DNA of 64,000 bases from Pleurocapsales cyanobacterium LEGE 10410 (GTDB lineage: Bacteria; Cyanobacteriota; Cyanobacteriia; Cyanobacteriales; Xenococcaceae): positions 46,369 to 110,368 of the forward strand of contig JADEXJ010000002.1 of assembly GCA_015207195.1 (NCBI GenBank), in the 5' to 3' direction. Made by a program: the position numbers and the translations under genes. A model generated the notes under the pieces. The model ran no database searches and was not told the DNA's origin. It saw nothing but the letters and a program-made list of their open reading frames with translations. Below are positions 17,502-25,439 of this stretch, piece after piece (within the stretch, counting starts at the first letter, position 1; each line of letters starts with the position of its first letter).

Positions 17502-18683
17502 ATGAAACCCAAGCCAGATCGAACTGATATTGAATTAGCCAACCTGCGTCGCCAACATCAACTGATTCTTAATTCCGTAGGAGAAGGAATTTATGGTTTA
17601 GATTTACAGGGCAATGTTACCTTCGTAAATCCCGCCGCCGCAGCAATAATCGGTTGGGAAATGGAAGATTTGATTGGTAAGTCAATGCACGCTGTTCTAC
17701 ATCATTCTAAAGCTGATGGCAGTGTTTATCCGAGTGAGGAGTGTCCGATTTATGCTGCTTTTAAAAATGGAGTTAGATATCGAGTAGAAAACGAGGTGTT
17801 TTGGCGTAAAGATGGTACGGGGTTTCCCGTAGAATATATCAGCACTCCCATGCACGATGAAAAAGGTAAGTTAGTTGGGGCGGTAGTTACGTTTCGCGAT
17901 ATTACTCAACGCAAACTTGGCGAATCTATTCTGCTACGGGCAAATGAAGAATTAGAACAGAGAGTTCAGGATCGAACCTCTGAATTGAGTCAAGCAAATC
18001 AGCAATTAAAACAGTTAAATGAAGCTCGTTCTCGCTTTGTTTTGATGGTGTGTCACGAATTCCGTAACCCTCTGAACAATATTTCTTTTTCGGTATCTTC
18101 TTTAAAACGCTACGAATGCCAACTTTCTCCAAGGCAAAAAATAGAGTATTTATCAGATATTGAGATGAATATCGAGAGAATGACGCAAATGACTGATGAG
18201 TTATTGGTTATCGGTAAAATAGACACGGAGAAAATCCACCTCGAACCTAAACAGCTAGATCTAGTTGAATTTTGTCAAGAATTGGTAGCTGAATTTCGAC
18301 AAACCCATCCCGATCGCCAGATTGAATTCAAGAGCGATCGCGAGCGACTAAAGATCGAGATCGATTATAGACTGCTAAGGTCAATTCTGAGCAATGTTCT
18401 TGCCAACGCAGTTAAGTATTCTCAGCAATCGATCCAATTTACCCTGTCGGCAACTGGCGATCGCCTAAACCTAACAGTCGAAGATCGGGGAATTGGTATT
18501 CCCATTCGCGACTTAGGACAAATATTTGAACCATTTCATCGGGGTAAAAACGTGAGTAATATTCCTGGTACTGGCTTGGGTTTAAATATTGTTAAAAGAT
18601 TTGTGACTCTTTTAAACGGTGAAATAGATATTAGTAGCCAAGTCGATCGAGGCACTAAAGTTCAACTTCAGTTTCGTTTATAA
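17502..18683 (+). CDS. PAS-domain sensor histidine kinase (cytoplasmic)
   Basis: A 393-residue kinase with no membrane segment. A PAS domain (about 15-135; GEGIYGLDLQGNVTFVNPAA, FRDITQRK) is followed by a coiled coil (140-175), the HisKA helix with H185 (MVCHEFRNPLNN), and an ATPase domain with N box (NVLANAVKYS), G1 (DRGIGIP) and G2 (GTGLGLNIVKRF). It should phosphorylate itself in response to a cytoplasmic cue and pass the phosphate to a receiver, probably the divergent AraC-type regulator. The signal is unknown. Confidence 0.88.
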   Translation: MKPKPDRTDIELANLRRQHQLILNSVGEGIYGLDLQGNVTFVNPAAAAIIGWEMEDLIGKSMHAVLHHSKADGSVYPSEECPIYAAFKNGVRYRVENEVFWRKDGTGFPVEYISTPMHDEKGKLVGAVVTFRDITQRKLGESILLRANEELEQRVQDRTSELSQANQQLKQLNEARSRFVLMVCHEFRNPLNNISFSVSSLKRYECQLSPRQKIEYLSDIEMNIERMTQMTDELLVIGKIDTEKIHLEPKQLDLVEFCQELVAEFRQTHPDRQIEFKSDRERLKIEIDYRLLRSILSNVLANAVKYSQQSIQFTLSATGDRLNLTVEDRGIGIPIRDLGQIFEPFHRGKNVSNIPGTGLGLNIVKRFVTLLNGEIDISSQVDRGTKVQLQFRL

Positions 18684-18991
18684 ACAAGACTTACCACCCT
18701 TTTTGATCTGGAAAAACTTTTAGTTTGACCATCTAGCTATTAGTAAAAACTTGGGATTTTCGACCAAATTATAGTTAGACAAGATCGATAAAAAATCCTA
18801 TATTTACTAAAATTAATCCAATGTCAATCAGAAACGCTGACTGATAAGATAAGCAAAAGTTTGGCACTCTCAGCAATGAAAACAAAAAATCTCTGGTCTT
18901 TCTTTTCAAAACCGCAAATTAGAGCAATTCAATCAGTAATTATATTTCCTTACAAAAATTTATTAAATTGAGTATCTAAATTATCAATTAC

Positions 18992-19035
18992 GTATCATTA
19001 AATACAGAAAAATTAATCGCCACTTCAATTAAATT
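18992..19035 (+). promoter_or_regulatory. NtcA-type promoter upstream of cynA
   Basis: GTA (18992-18994), eight bases, TAC (19003-19005), then TAAATT at 19030-19035 as a TAN3T -10 box with 24 bases between, two more than the ideal 22. The -10 box lies 22 bp before the cynA ATG. Known cyanobacterial cyn genes are nitrogen-regulated through NtcA. The rest of the 374-bp gap after the kinase gene is AT-rich and shows nothing else. Confidence 0.6.
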
Positions 19036-19057
19036 GAAACAAAATATTTAGATAATC

Positions 19058-20707
19058 ATGGTAATTTCCTCAACTACAAACGCTACAGATAAATGGGGTA
19101 ATCTCGACTCCCAAAGAGGAAATCTGAGCGAATTAGAATTAATCTGCGCCCTCTGTGGAGGGGTTCATCTGACTAACGATCACTGGAAATTCATGGCGGA
19201 AGATATGCCAAAAGATCCAGTAGAAATGATCGACGATCTGATCAAAATGGGAATCTACAAGCCTGATACCTTTAAGATGGCGGATGCGGTAAACGCTGCC
19301 GATCTGAGAAAAAGCCTACTGCTTAAGGTGGCGGGGAAAGGTGACCCCAAACGAGAAAGATTGGTCTTAGAACTATGCAAACAGGCAGGCGGTATCGAAA
19401 ATGCTTTTGCTGCTGCTTTTGGTCCGAAGGCTGGAGAGTTTTTTGGCGATGTGGTTCACTATAACCAGTTTAGTCGTCGTCGCTTCTTGAAAAATCTAGC
19501 GGTGGGTGCAGCTTTAGTAACTCTAACCAACTGCGTTCCCAATCAACAGTCACAAGAACCAGCAGCGGATAATGCCGATACTCCTCCTGGGGCAGAAAAC
19601 CTAGAGAAAACAAATCTCAGAATTGGCTTTATTCCCATCACCTGCGCTACACCAATTATTATGTCCGAACCCTTGGGGTTTTATTCCAAGTATGGCTTTA
19701 ATGCCGAAGTGGTTAAGATGCCTAGCTGGGGTGCAGTTCGAGACTCGGCGATCGCAGGTGAACTAGATGCCTATCATATGCTTGCGCCCATGCCCATCGC
19801 CATGACGTTAGGACTGGGTTCGGCTTCATTTGGAGTGAAGCTAGCCAGCATTGAAAACATCAACGGTCAGGCAATTACCGTTGCCAATAAGTACCAGGGT
19901 AAAATAAACGGTCCAGCAGACTTTAAAGGCTTTACGATTGGCGTACCGTTTCCCTATTCGATGCACAATCTTTTGCTGCGTTACTACCTAGCCACGGGCG
20001 GGATCGACCCCGATCGCGATGTCAAAATTCGTCCCGTACCACCACCAGACAGTATCGCCCAGTTAGTAGCGGGAGACATCGACGCATACTTGATGCCCGA
20101 TCCGTTCAATCAGAGGGCAGTATACGAAGAAGCTGGTTTTATTCACAAACTAACCAAAGAACTTTGGCCAGGACATCCCTGCTGTGCCTTTGCTGCTAGC
20201 GATAACTGGATCGCCGAACATCCCGCCACCTTTAGGGCGTTGAACAAGGCAATCATTGAGGCTGCTGGCTATGCCCAAAATCCTGCCAATCGTCCTGAAA
20301 TTGCTAAGGCGATCTCCGAACGGGCGTTTCTCAATCAGCCTGTAGAAGTGGTAGAAGCAGTATTAACGGGCAATTTTGAAGATGGTTTAGGCAACAGTAG
20401 AAATGTGCCCGATCGCATCGATTTCGATCCCTATCCCTGGCAGAGTTTTGCTAACTGGATTTCTTCTCAATTGGTGCGTTGGGATTTACAGGGAGATGGC
20501 AAAGTCAAAACGGCGATCGCCGAGGATAAATATGAAGAGGTAGGACAGGAAATATTCTTAACCGATTTGGCAAGAGAATTAGCGGTTGAAGTAGGTTTAA
20601 ATCCACCAGAAGAAATTTATCGTACCGAAACCCTGGAATTCGATACCTTCAATCCTGCCAATCCCCAGGCATACGTTGACGAACAAATTAAAAAATACGG
20701 CGTATAA
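19058..20707 (+). CDS. cynA: Cyanate ABC transporter substrate-binding lipoprotein (CynA, NrtA/CmpA family)
   Basis: A 549-residue periplasmic binding protein of the nitrate/bicarbonate/cyanate (NrtA/CmpA/CynA) family. The mature part begins LRIGFIPITCATPIIMSEPLGFYSKYG and includes a second-lobe block MPDPFNQRAVYEEAGFI. The secretion signal is unusual: a twin-arginine motif SRRRFLK (139-145), a hydrophobic stretch and a lipobox LTNC (C159) lie after about 138 residues of extra sequence (CALCGG, MAEDMPKDPVEMIDDLI, FGPKAGEFFGDVVHYNQF). There is no internal Met near the signal. Assignment to cyanate rather than nitrate rests on the cynB-cynD-cynS genes that follow. Expression is probably under the NtcA-type promoter upstream. 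Confidence 0.85.
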   Translation: MVISSTTNATDKWGNLDSQRGNLSELELICALCGGVHLTNDHWKFMAEDMPKDPVEMIDDLIKMGIYKPDTFKMADAVNAADLRKSLLLKVAGKGDPKRERLVLELCKQAGGIENAFAAAFGPKAGEFFGDVVHYNQFSRRRFLKNLAVGAALVTLTNCVPNQQSQEPAADNADTPPGAENLEKTNLRIGFIPITCATPIIMSEPLGFYSKYGFNAEVVKMPSWGAVRDSAIAGELDAYHMLAPMPIAMTLGLGSASFGVKLASIENINGQAITVANKYQGKINGPADFKGFTIGVPFPYSMHNLLLRYYLATGGIDPDRDVKIRPVPPPDSIAQLVAGDIDAYLMPDPFNQRAVYEEAGFIHKLTKELWPGHPCCAFAASDNWIAEHPATFRALNKAIIEAAGYAQNPANRPEIAKAISERAFLNQPVEVVEAVLTGNFEDGLGNSRNVPDRIDFDPYPWQSFANWISSQLVRWDLQGDGKVKTAIAEDKYEEVGQEIFLTDLARELAVEVGLNPPEEIYRTETLEFDTFNPANPQAYVDEQIKKYGV

Positions 20708-20715
20708 ATCCGTAG

Positions 20716-20735
20716 AGACGCGAAATTTCGCGTCT
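20716..20735. repeat. Perfect 20-bp palindrome, AGACGCG family
   Basis: AGACGCGAAA joined to its exact reverse complement lies 8 bp after the cynA stop. A relative with a different centre is at 22604 just after cynD. Confidence 0.8.
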
Positions 20736-20745
20736 ACAGAGGTAG

Positions 20746-20799
20746 GGTGGGCATTGTAATTAATTGCTATAAAAATCGATTAATTAAATAATGCCCACC
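20746..20799. repeat. GGTGGGCATT...AATGCCCACC inverted-repeat element, copy 1
   Basis: Perfect 10-bp terminal inverted repeats enclose an AT-rich core of 34 bp containing ATTAAT motifs. Small size, intergenic location and several relatives nearby suggest a MITE-like element. Confidence 0.7.
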
Positions 20800-20813
20800 A
20801 GATTTAAACGTAG

Positions 20814-20867
20814 GGTGGGCATGGCGATCAATGGCAACGAAAAACAATTCACTAAATAATGCCCACC
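20814..20867. repeat. GGTGGGCAT...ATGCCCACC inverted-repeat element, copy 2
   Basis: Same ends and same length as the copy 15 bp upstream, but with a different core. The two occupy most of the 190-bp gap between cynA and cynB. Confidence 0.7.
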
Positions 20868-20897
20868 AATTAGTTCGTAATTAATAATTATCAGATT

Positions 20898-21722
20898 ATG
20901 ACAGCAGTTCAAAAAAACGTAATTAAAAAAGACAACCAATTTCTAGATAACGAGAATGTCAAGGCATTGCTGCTATTTCTCCTATCTTTGGGAATATTTC
21001 TGCTGTTTTGGGAGATGGGGGCAAAGCTGAAGTGGTTTGCCAAAGGAATGCCCACTGCTTCATTAACCATTCAAGAGTTGTGGTATTGGGTGACTCATCC
21101 TTTTTATAATAATGGTCCTAACGATCTGGGGATTGGTTGGAATCTCTTGATCAGCTTGAGACGGGTAGCGATCGGCTATACCATAGCCTCAGTAATTGCC
21201 GTACCTTTGGGAATTTTGGTAGGCATTTCTCCAGTTGCTTTCAAAGCCTTCAATCCCTATTTTCAATTACTCAAGCCCGTATCCCCTCTAGCCTGGCTGC
21301 CCATCGGACTATATTTATTCCGCGACTCCGAATTGACGGGGGTGTTTATTATCGCGATCGCCAGTATTTGGCCCACATTAAACAACACTGCCTTTGGCGT
21401 GGCAAACGTAGACTCTAGTTATCTTGATGTTTCCCGTACTCTCGGCGCATCCAGATGGCGAACGATTTTTAAGGTGATTATTCCTGCTGCTTTGCCCAAC
21501 ATTATCTCTGGGTTACGGATCTCTATGGGCATTGCTTGGCTGGTAATCGTGGCAGCCGAAATGCTTTTGGGTACTGGTTTGGGTTACTTTATCTGGAATG
21601 AGTGGAACAACCTCTATATTCCCAACATTTTAGTAACGATTTTTATTATTGGTATTGTCGGTATTATTCTCGACCAAATCTTTGCCTATTTAGAAAAATT
21701 AGTATCCTTTGGTAAAAAATGA
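20898..21722 (+). CDS. cynB: Cyanate ABC transporter permease (CynB)
   Basis: A 274-residue inner-membrane permease of the NrtB/CmpB/CynB type with six hydrophobic segments. The EAA-like loop is [29 protein letters not shown] split around residues 176-204 and would dock on the ATPase. [16 protein letters not shown] near residue 130 is conserved in this family. The stop overlaps the cynD start by 4 bp (ATGA at 21719), so permease and ATPase are coupled. It follows cynA after a gap filled with repeat elements. Confidence 0.9.
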   Translation: MTAVQKNVIKKDNQFLDNENVKALLLFLLSLGIFLLFWEMGAKLKWFAKGMPTASLTIQELWYWVTHPFYNNGPNDLGIGWNLLISLRRVAIGYTIASVIAVPLGILVGISPVAFKAFNPYFQLLKPVSPLAWLPIGLYLFRDSELTGVFIIAIASIWPTLNNTAFGVANVDSSYLDVSRTLGASRWRTIFKVIIPAALPNIISGLRISMGIAWLVIVAAEMLLGTGLGYFIWNEWNNLYIPNILVTIFIIGIVGIILDQIFAYLEKLVSFGKK

Positions 21723-22603
21723 CCCTCGACACCCTCGACTCCGATTCAATCGATTTGAACAATACTGCTACCAACTATCAAATTTCCCTGCGTAATATTT
21801 CTAAAGTTTTTCCTGGAAATAATAACCTGTTGGATAAGTTGACGGGAAAAACCAAAGCCGACTTTACGGCGATCGAGGAGATCGATCTCGATATCGAACA
21901 CAATACTTTTGTTACGATTATCGGTCCTTCTGGCTGTGGTAAATCGACGATGCTAGATATTATTGCGGGCTTGAGTACCGCCACTACTGGTACTGTAACT
22001 ATTGACGGACAACTAGTAGACAAACCAGGACCCGATCGCGGGATGGTGTTTCAAAACTATGCCCTAATGCCTTGGATGACGGTCAAAGATAATATTGGTT
22101 TTGCGGTAAAAACTGTTTATCCGAAGATGCCCGTCAAACAGCAGCGCAGAATTATCAAAGAAAATATTCAGCTAGTAGGATTAACAGGGGCAGAAAATAA
22201 GCATCCCCACGAATTATCGGGAGGAATGCGTCAAAGAGTCGGTATTGCCAGGGCTTTAGCGATAAATCCCCAGATTTTGCTAATGGATGAACCATTTGGG
22301 GCTTTAGATGCCCTAACCCGTGGTTTTCTTCAAGACGAAATCGAGCGTATTTGGGAACAACAGCGCAAAACCGCGATTATGATCACCCACAGCATCGACG
22401 AAGCCTTACTATTATCCGATCGCATTGTGATGATGACCAAAGGTCCTGCTGCAACGATTGCCAAAGTTTTAGAAATCCCCTTCCCCCGTCCCCGCGATCG
22501 CACTACCGTCGAAAACCACCCCGATTACCTGAAGTTGAAACAACAAATGGAAGATCATTTATATCGGGAAACTAGGGCGGTAGAAGCATCCCGAATCAAG
22601 TAG
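21719..22603 (+). CDS. cynD: Cyanate ABC transporter ATP-binding protein (CynD)
   Basis: A 294-residue ABC ATPase of the NrtD/CmpD/CynD/SsuB group. Walker A is GPSGCGKST near residue 69, the Q-loop [14 protein letters not shown] near residue 110, the signature LSGGMRQRV near residue 167 and Walker [17 protein letters not shown] near residue 187, followed by the switch His in [15 protein letters not shown]. It lacks the C-terminal binding-protein domain found in NrtC/CmpC, as expected for CynD. Translation is coupled to cynB. A palindromic repeat begins directly after the stop. Confidence 0.9.
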   Translation: MTLDTLDSDSIDLNNTATNYQISLRNISKVFPGNNNLLDKLTGKTKADFTAIEEIDLDIEHNTFVTIIGPSGCGKSTMLDIIAGLSTATTGTVTIDGQLVDKPGPDRGMVFQNYALMPWMTVKDNIGFAVKTVYPKMPVKQQRRIIKENIQLVGLTGAENKHPHELSGGMRQRVGIARALAINPQILLMDEPFGALDALTRGFLQDEIERIWEQQRKTAIMITHSIDEALLLSDRIVMMTKGPAATIAKVLEIPFPRPRDRTTVENHPDYLKLKQQMEDHLYRETRAVEASRIK

Positions 22604-22623
22604 AGACGCGATATATCGCGTCT
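22604..22623. repeat. Perfect 20-bp palindrome, AGACGCG family
   Basis: AGACGCGATA joined to its exact reverse complement directly follows the cynD stop codon, as the related palindrome follows cynA. It might influence transcript processing between cynD and cynS. Confidence 0.8.
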
Positions 22624-22665
22624 GTATACCAACAACGTCGCAAATAATTAATTAGGAATCAAATC

Positions 22666-23112
22666 ATGAAAGTATTTCCCGAAATCACCGAAAAACTATT
22701 AGCAGCCAAAAAAGAACAAGGCATCACCTTTGAAGATTTAGAAAAAGCAGTAGGAAGAGACGAAACCTGGATTGCCTCAGTAATCTACCGTCAGGCTAGT
22801 GCCGACATGGACGAAGCTAGCAAAATTGTTACTACTTTAGGTTTACCCGAATCGATGGCGGAAGAATTAACTATTCCCCCCCTAAAAGGTTCGCTCGATC
22901 CTCTAATTCCTACCGATCCGATGATCTATCGTTTCTATGAAATCATGCAGGTTTACGGTATGCCCGTTAAAGCTGTAGTTCATGAAAAATTTGGCGACGG
23001 TATCATGAGTGCAATTGACTTTTCTATTGAAGTAGAAAAAGTAGAAGATCCCAAAGGCGATCGCGTGCAGATAATTATGTGCGGTAAATTTTTACCCTAC
23101 AAGAAATGGTAA
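22666..23112 (+). CDS. cynS: Cyanase (cyanate hydratase)
   Basis: A 148-residue enzyme that converts cyanate and bicarbonate to ammonia and CO2 through carbamate. The N-terminal helix bundle ([20 protein letters not shown]) and C-terminal catalytic domain are complete. The catalytic residues known from E. coli (R96, E99, S122) appear as R89, E92 ([11 protein letters not shown]) and S115 (GIMSAIDFS), all with the same offset of seven. It is the last gene of the cynA-B-D-S set; ammonia made here would feed GS-GOGAT. ATG at 22666, 62 bp after cynD. Confidence 0.96.
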   Translation: MKVFPEITEKLLAAKKEQGITFEDLEKAVGRDETWIASVIYRQASADMDEASKIVTTLGLPESMAEELTIPPLKGSLDPLIPTDPMIYRFYEIMQVYGMPVKAVVHEKFGDGIMSAIDFSIEVEKVEDPKGDRVQIIMCGKFLPYKKW

Positions 23113-23240
23113 CTATAGCGTTTCTCATATCAATGAGGTACGTTTGAGAACCTTGGCTATTGTCGATGGTTAATAGTTAATTGTTGATTGATTCGAGTCT
23201 AATTCAGTTTCAGTATTAAAAATATCCAAGAAAATTATAG

Positions 23241-23918
23241 ATGTTGACTAGAAAAAACTATTGGCAACGGTTATGGTTGCAATTAAATTCTAATTGGTTT
23301 GCCAAAGCGATCGCTATTTTGGGCTTATTGATTTTGGCAACCCCCGCCTCGGCACATCATCCCCTCGATGGGAGACTTCCTGCTAACTTTTTTGAAGGCA
23401 TAATGTCGGGTTTGGGACACCCTGTAATTGGTTTCGATCACTTGGCTTTTGTGGTTGCCAGTGGCTTGATTGCTTTAAAAATTACAGGAGGAATTTTGAT
23501 TCCCACTGCTTTTGTAATTGCCACAGGCATCGGCGCGGGAATCCATTTAGTTGCGATTGATTTACCCATTCCCGAAATTGCGATCGCTGCTTCGGTAATC
23601 TTGTTTGGTATCTTATTAATCACTAAGAGCAAACATAAGAAAAGTATCAGCTATGCTCTTAAAATTGCAGCATTAGCAACCTTAGCAGGTATATTTCACG
23701 GTTTTGCCTACGGAGAAGGTATTTTTGGCGCAGAACCGACTCCACTGCTAGCATATCTAATTGGCTTTATGGCGATTCAGCTAGCAATTTCTTTGGGAAC
23801 ATATTTTATGGCTACTCAAGCGATTAAAAGTATACCTGTTAAATATTTAACCCGTTTCGCAGGAGGCGCGATCGCCTCGTGCGGTATTGTCTTCCTCTCT
23901 TCAGCAATTTTAGGATAA
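23241..23918 (+). CDS. hupE: HupE/UreJ family membrane protein
   Basis: A 225-residue membrane protein with an N-terminal signal peptide ending ASA (near residue 38) and six to seven hydrophobic segments. The motif GHPVIGFDHLAFV near residue 57 is the HPxxGxDH signature of the HupE/UreJ family, secondary transporters thought to carry nickel or cobalt. GIFHGFAYGE near residue 152 is also typical. No hydrogenase or urease gene is close; instead a WD40 protein, a small protein and a CobW GTPase follow, a grouping that suggests metal homeostasis. Confidence 0.85.
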   Translation: MLTRKNYWQRLWLQLNSNWFAKAIAILGLLILATPASAHHPLDGRLPANFFEGIMSGLGHPVIGFDHLAFVVASGLIALKITGGILIPTAFVIATGIGAGIHLVAIDLPIPEIAIAASVILFGILLITKSKHKKSISYALKIAALATLAGIFHGFAYGEGIFGAEPTPLLAYLIGFMAIQLAISLGTYFMATQAIKSIPVKYLTRFAGGAIASCGIVFLSSAILG

Positions 23919-23928
23919 ACAAATCGTA

Positions 23929-23980
23929 GGATGGGCAAAGAAAGCAATTTTGTTAGTTATTTTTAACCGTATTGCCCACC
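23929..23980. repeat. GGATGGGCAA...TTGCCCACC element, copy 3
   Basis: Imperfect terminal inverted repeats of the same family as those at 20746 and 20814 enclose an AT-rich core in the gap between hupE and the WD40 gene. Confidence 0.6.
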
Positions 23981-24005
23981 AAAATCTATCAATAATTACA
24001 ATCAA

Positions 24006-25046
24006 GTGTCTATCAAAGCGATTGCTACCAAGCAATTTAAACAAACAGATAAACAACAGTTATCAGAATACATCACGGGTTTAACCTGGTCGCCTGATGG
24101 CAATTGCTTATGTGTGATTACTGCTGCTGGAGAATTGGCTTTATGGCAAGCAGGAAAAATCAAATTACTCCATACCCAAAGCAATTATTCCCTAGATTGT
24201 CTGGGTTTTTCTGCCGATGGACAGTGGTTAGCAACGGGAGGACAGGCGGGAAAAGTTCATGTTTGGCAAAATGCTGATACCTGGCGACTAATTACTACTC
24301 TCAATCATGAAAAAGCTTGGATTGATTCTCTAGCCTGGCATCCTCGACAAAATTTGTTGGCTTTTGCAGTCAACCGTCAGGTAAAAATTTGGGATGCTAA
24401 TACTCAACAGATCGATACCAGTTTAGAGTTTCAAGATTCATCTGTCTTTAGCTTAGCTTGGCATCCCCAAGGAAACTTCTTGGCTGCTAGCGGACATGGT
24501 GGAGTGAAAGTTTGGCAAAGTAAAGACTGGACAGAAAAGCCGTATTTATTAAAAGTTCCTGGTGCCAGTCTAGCTTGCGCTTGGTCGTCTGACGGTAAAT
24601 ATCTAGCTTCAGGCAATCTCGATCGCACTATTTCCTTACTCCACTGGGATAATCCCCCTCCCTGGTTGATGCAGGGTTTTCCAGGAAAAGTTAGTCAGGT
24701 AACTTGGTCGCCCAATCAAAGTAAGCCTATATTAGCAGCATCCTGTCAGGAAGGAGTTACTCTGTGGCAACGCCAGCAAAGAAACTGGCAAAGTCAGATT
24801 CTCAAACATCAAAAAACGGTTCGGGCGATCGCTTTTGCCCCAAATTCTTCTCTCTTGGCTTCTGCTGGTGATGATGGCTATGTCCGACTTTGGCAGGAAC
24901 AAAAACCAATCCAAACTCTTAAAGCAGCTAAGGAATTTTCCTGTTTGGCTTGGCATCCTACAGGAAAGTATCTAGCAGCAGGCGGACAGCAGGGAGAATT
25001 GATTGTTTGGCAACGGTTTATTTCTGGCAAAGGGTTTAAAAGTTAA
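24006..25046 (+). CDS. WD40 repeat protein
   Basis: A 346-residue protein made almost wholly of WD40 blades: GLTWSPDGNCLCVITAAGELALWQ, LGFSADGQWLATGG, LAWHPRQNLLAF..VKIWD, LAWHPQGNFLAASG..VKVWQ, WSSDGKYLASG, VTWSPNQSKPILAAS..VTLWQ, IAFAPNSSLLASAGDDGYVRLWQ and LAWHPTGKYLAAGG give seven to eight repeats, enough for one beta propeller. There is no signal peptide, so it is cytoplasmic. Starts at GTG 24006; no in-frame ATG gives a complete first blade. It lies between hupE and cobW-type genes and may be a scaffold for metal handling, which is inference. Confidence 0.85.
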   Translation: MSIKAIATKQFKQTDKQQLSEYITGLTWSPDGNCLCVITAAGELALWQAGKIKLLHTQSNYSLDCLGFSADGQWLATGGQAGKVHVWQNADTWRLITTLNHEKAWIDSLAWHPRQNLLAFAVNRQVKIWDANTQQIDTSLEFQDSSVFSLAWHPQGNFLAASGHGGVKVWQSKDWTEKPYLLKVPGASLACAWSSDGKYLASGNLDRTISLLHWDNPPPWLMQGFPGKVSQVTWSPNQSKPILAASCQEGVTLWQRQQRNWQSQILKHQKTVRAIAFAPNSSLLASAGDDGYVRLWQEQKPIQTLKAAKEFSCLAWHPTGKYLAAGGQQGELIVWQRFISGKGFKS

Positions 25047-25080
25047 CAACCATCGCTGTTTTAGAGGAACAATACAAATT

Positions 25081-25332
25081 ATGAACCTGTTCGCCAAATC
25101 TACCACCAAAATTGATTTAAAAAAACTCAAACAAATAAAAGCTTGGGTGTATCAAATATTAGATCTAGACCTAGAAATACAAATCTCAATTAATCAGCTT
25201 CAATGTCACGAACCCAACTGTCCACCTGTAGAAACCGTCATTGCCATCATGACTAGTCCCCCCAAGCAATACAAAATTCATCAACCCGTCTCACAAATTA
25301 CCGAAGCAGATATAAACCAAATTAGACAATAA
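25081..25332 (+). CDS. Small conserved protein next to CobW gene
   Basis: An 83-residue soluble protein. I start at ATG 25081 because AGAGGA lies at 25063-25068; the longer frame from 25003 runs back into the WD40 gene. C44 and C49 in CHEPNCPPVET resemble a metal-binding pair (C-x4-C), and TSPPKQYKIHQPVSQITEADI forms the C-terminal half. I do not recognise a named family. Its position between the WD40 and CobW genes suggests a role with them. Confidence 0.65.
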   Translation: MNLFAKSTTKIDLKKLKQIKAWVYQILDLDLEIQISINQLQCHEPNCPPVETVIAIMTSPPKQYKIHQPVSQITEADINQIRQ

Positions 25333-25341
25333 ATAAACACT

Positions 25342-25408
25342 GTAAGGTAGGCAAAGTTTGAATGCGATCGATTGGAAATTCTCCATAGTAATTATTGCCC
25401 ACCCTACC
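25342..25408. repeat. GTAAGGTAGGCAA...TTGCCCACCCTACC element, copy 4
   Basis: Imperfect inverted ends of the TGGGCA/TGCCCA family enclose about 40 bp including a HIP1-like GCGATCG. It is followed by an ACTAACA heptamer repeat up to the CobW start. Confidence 0.6.
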
Positions 25409-25439
25409 TACTAACAACTGACGACTAACAACTAACCAA

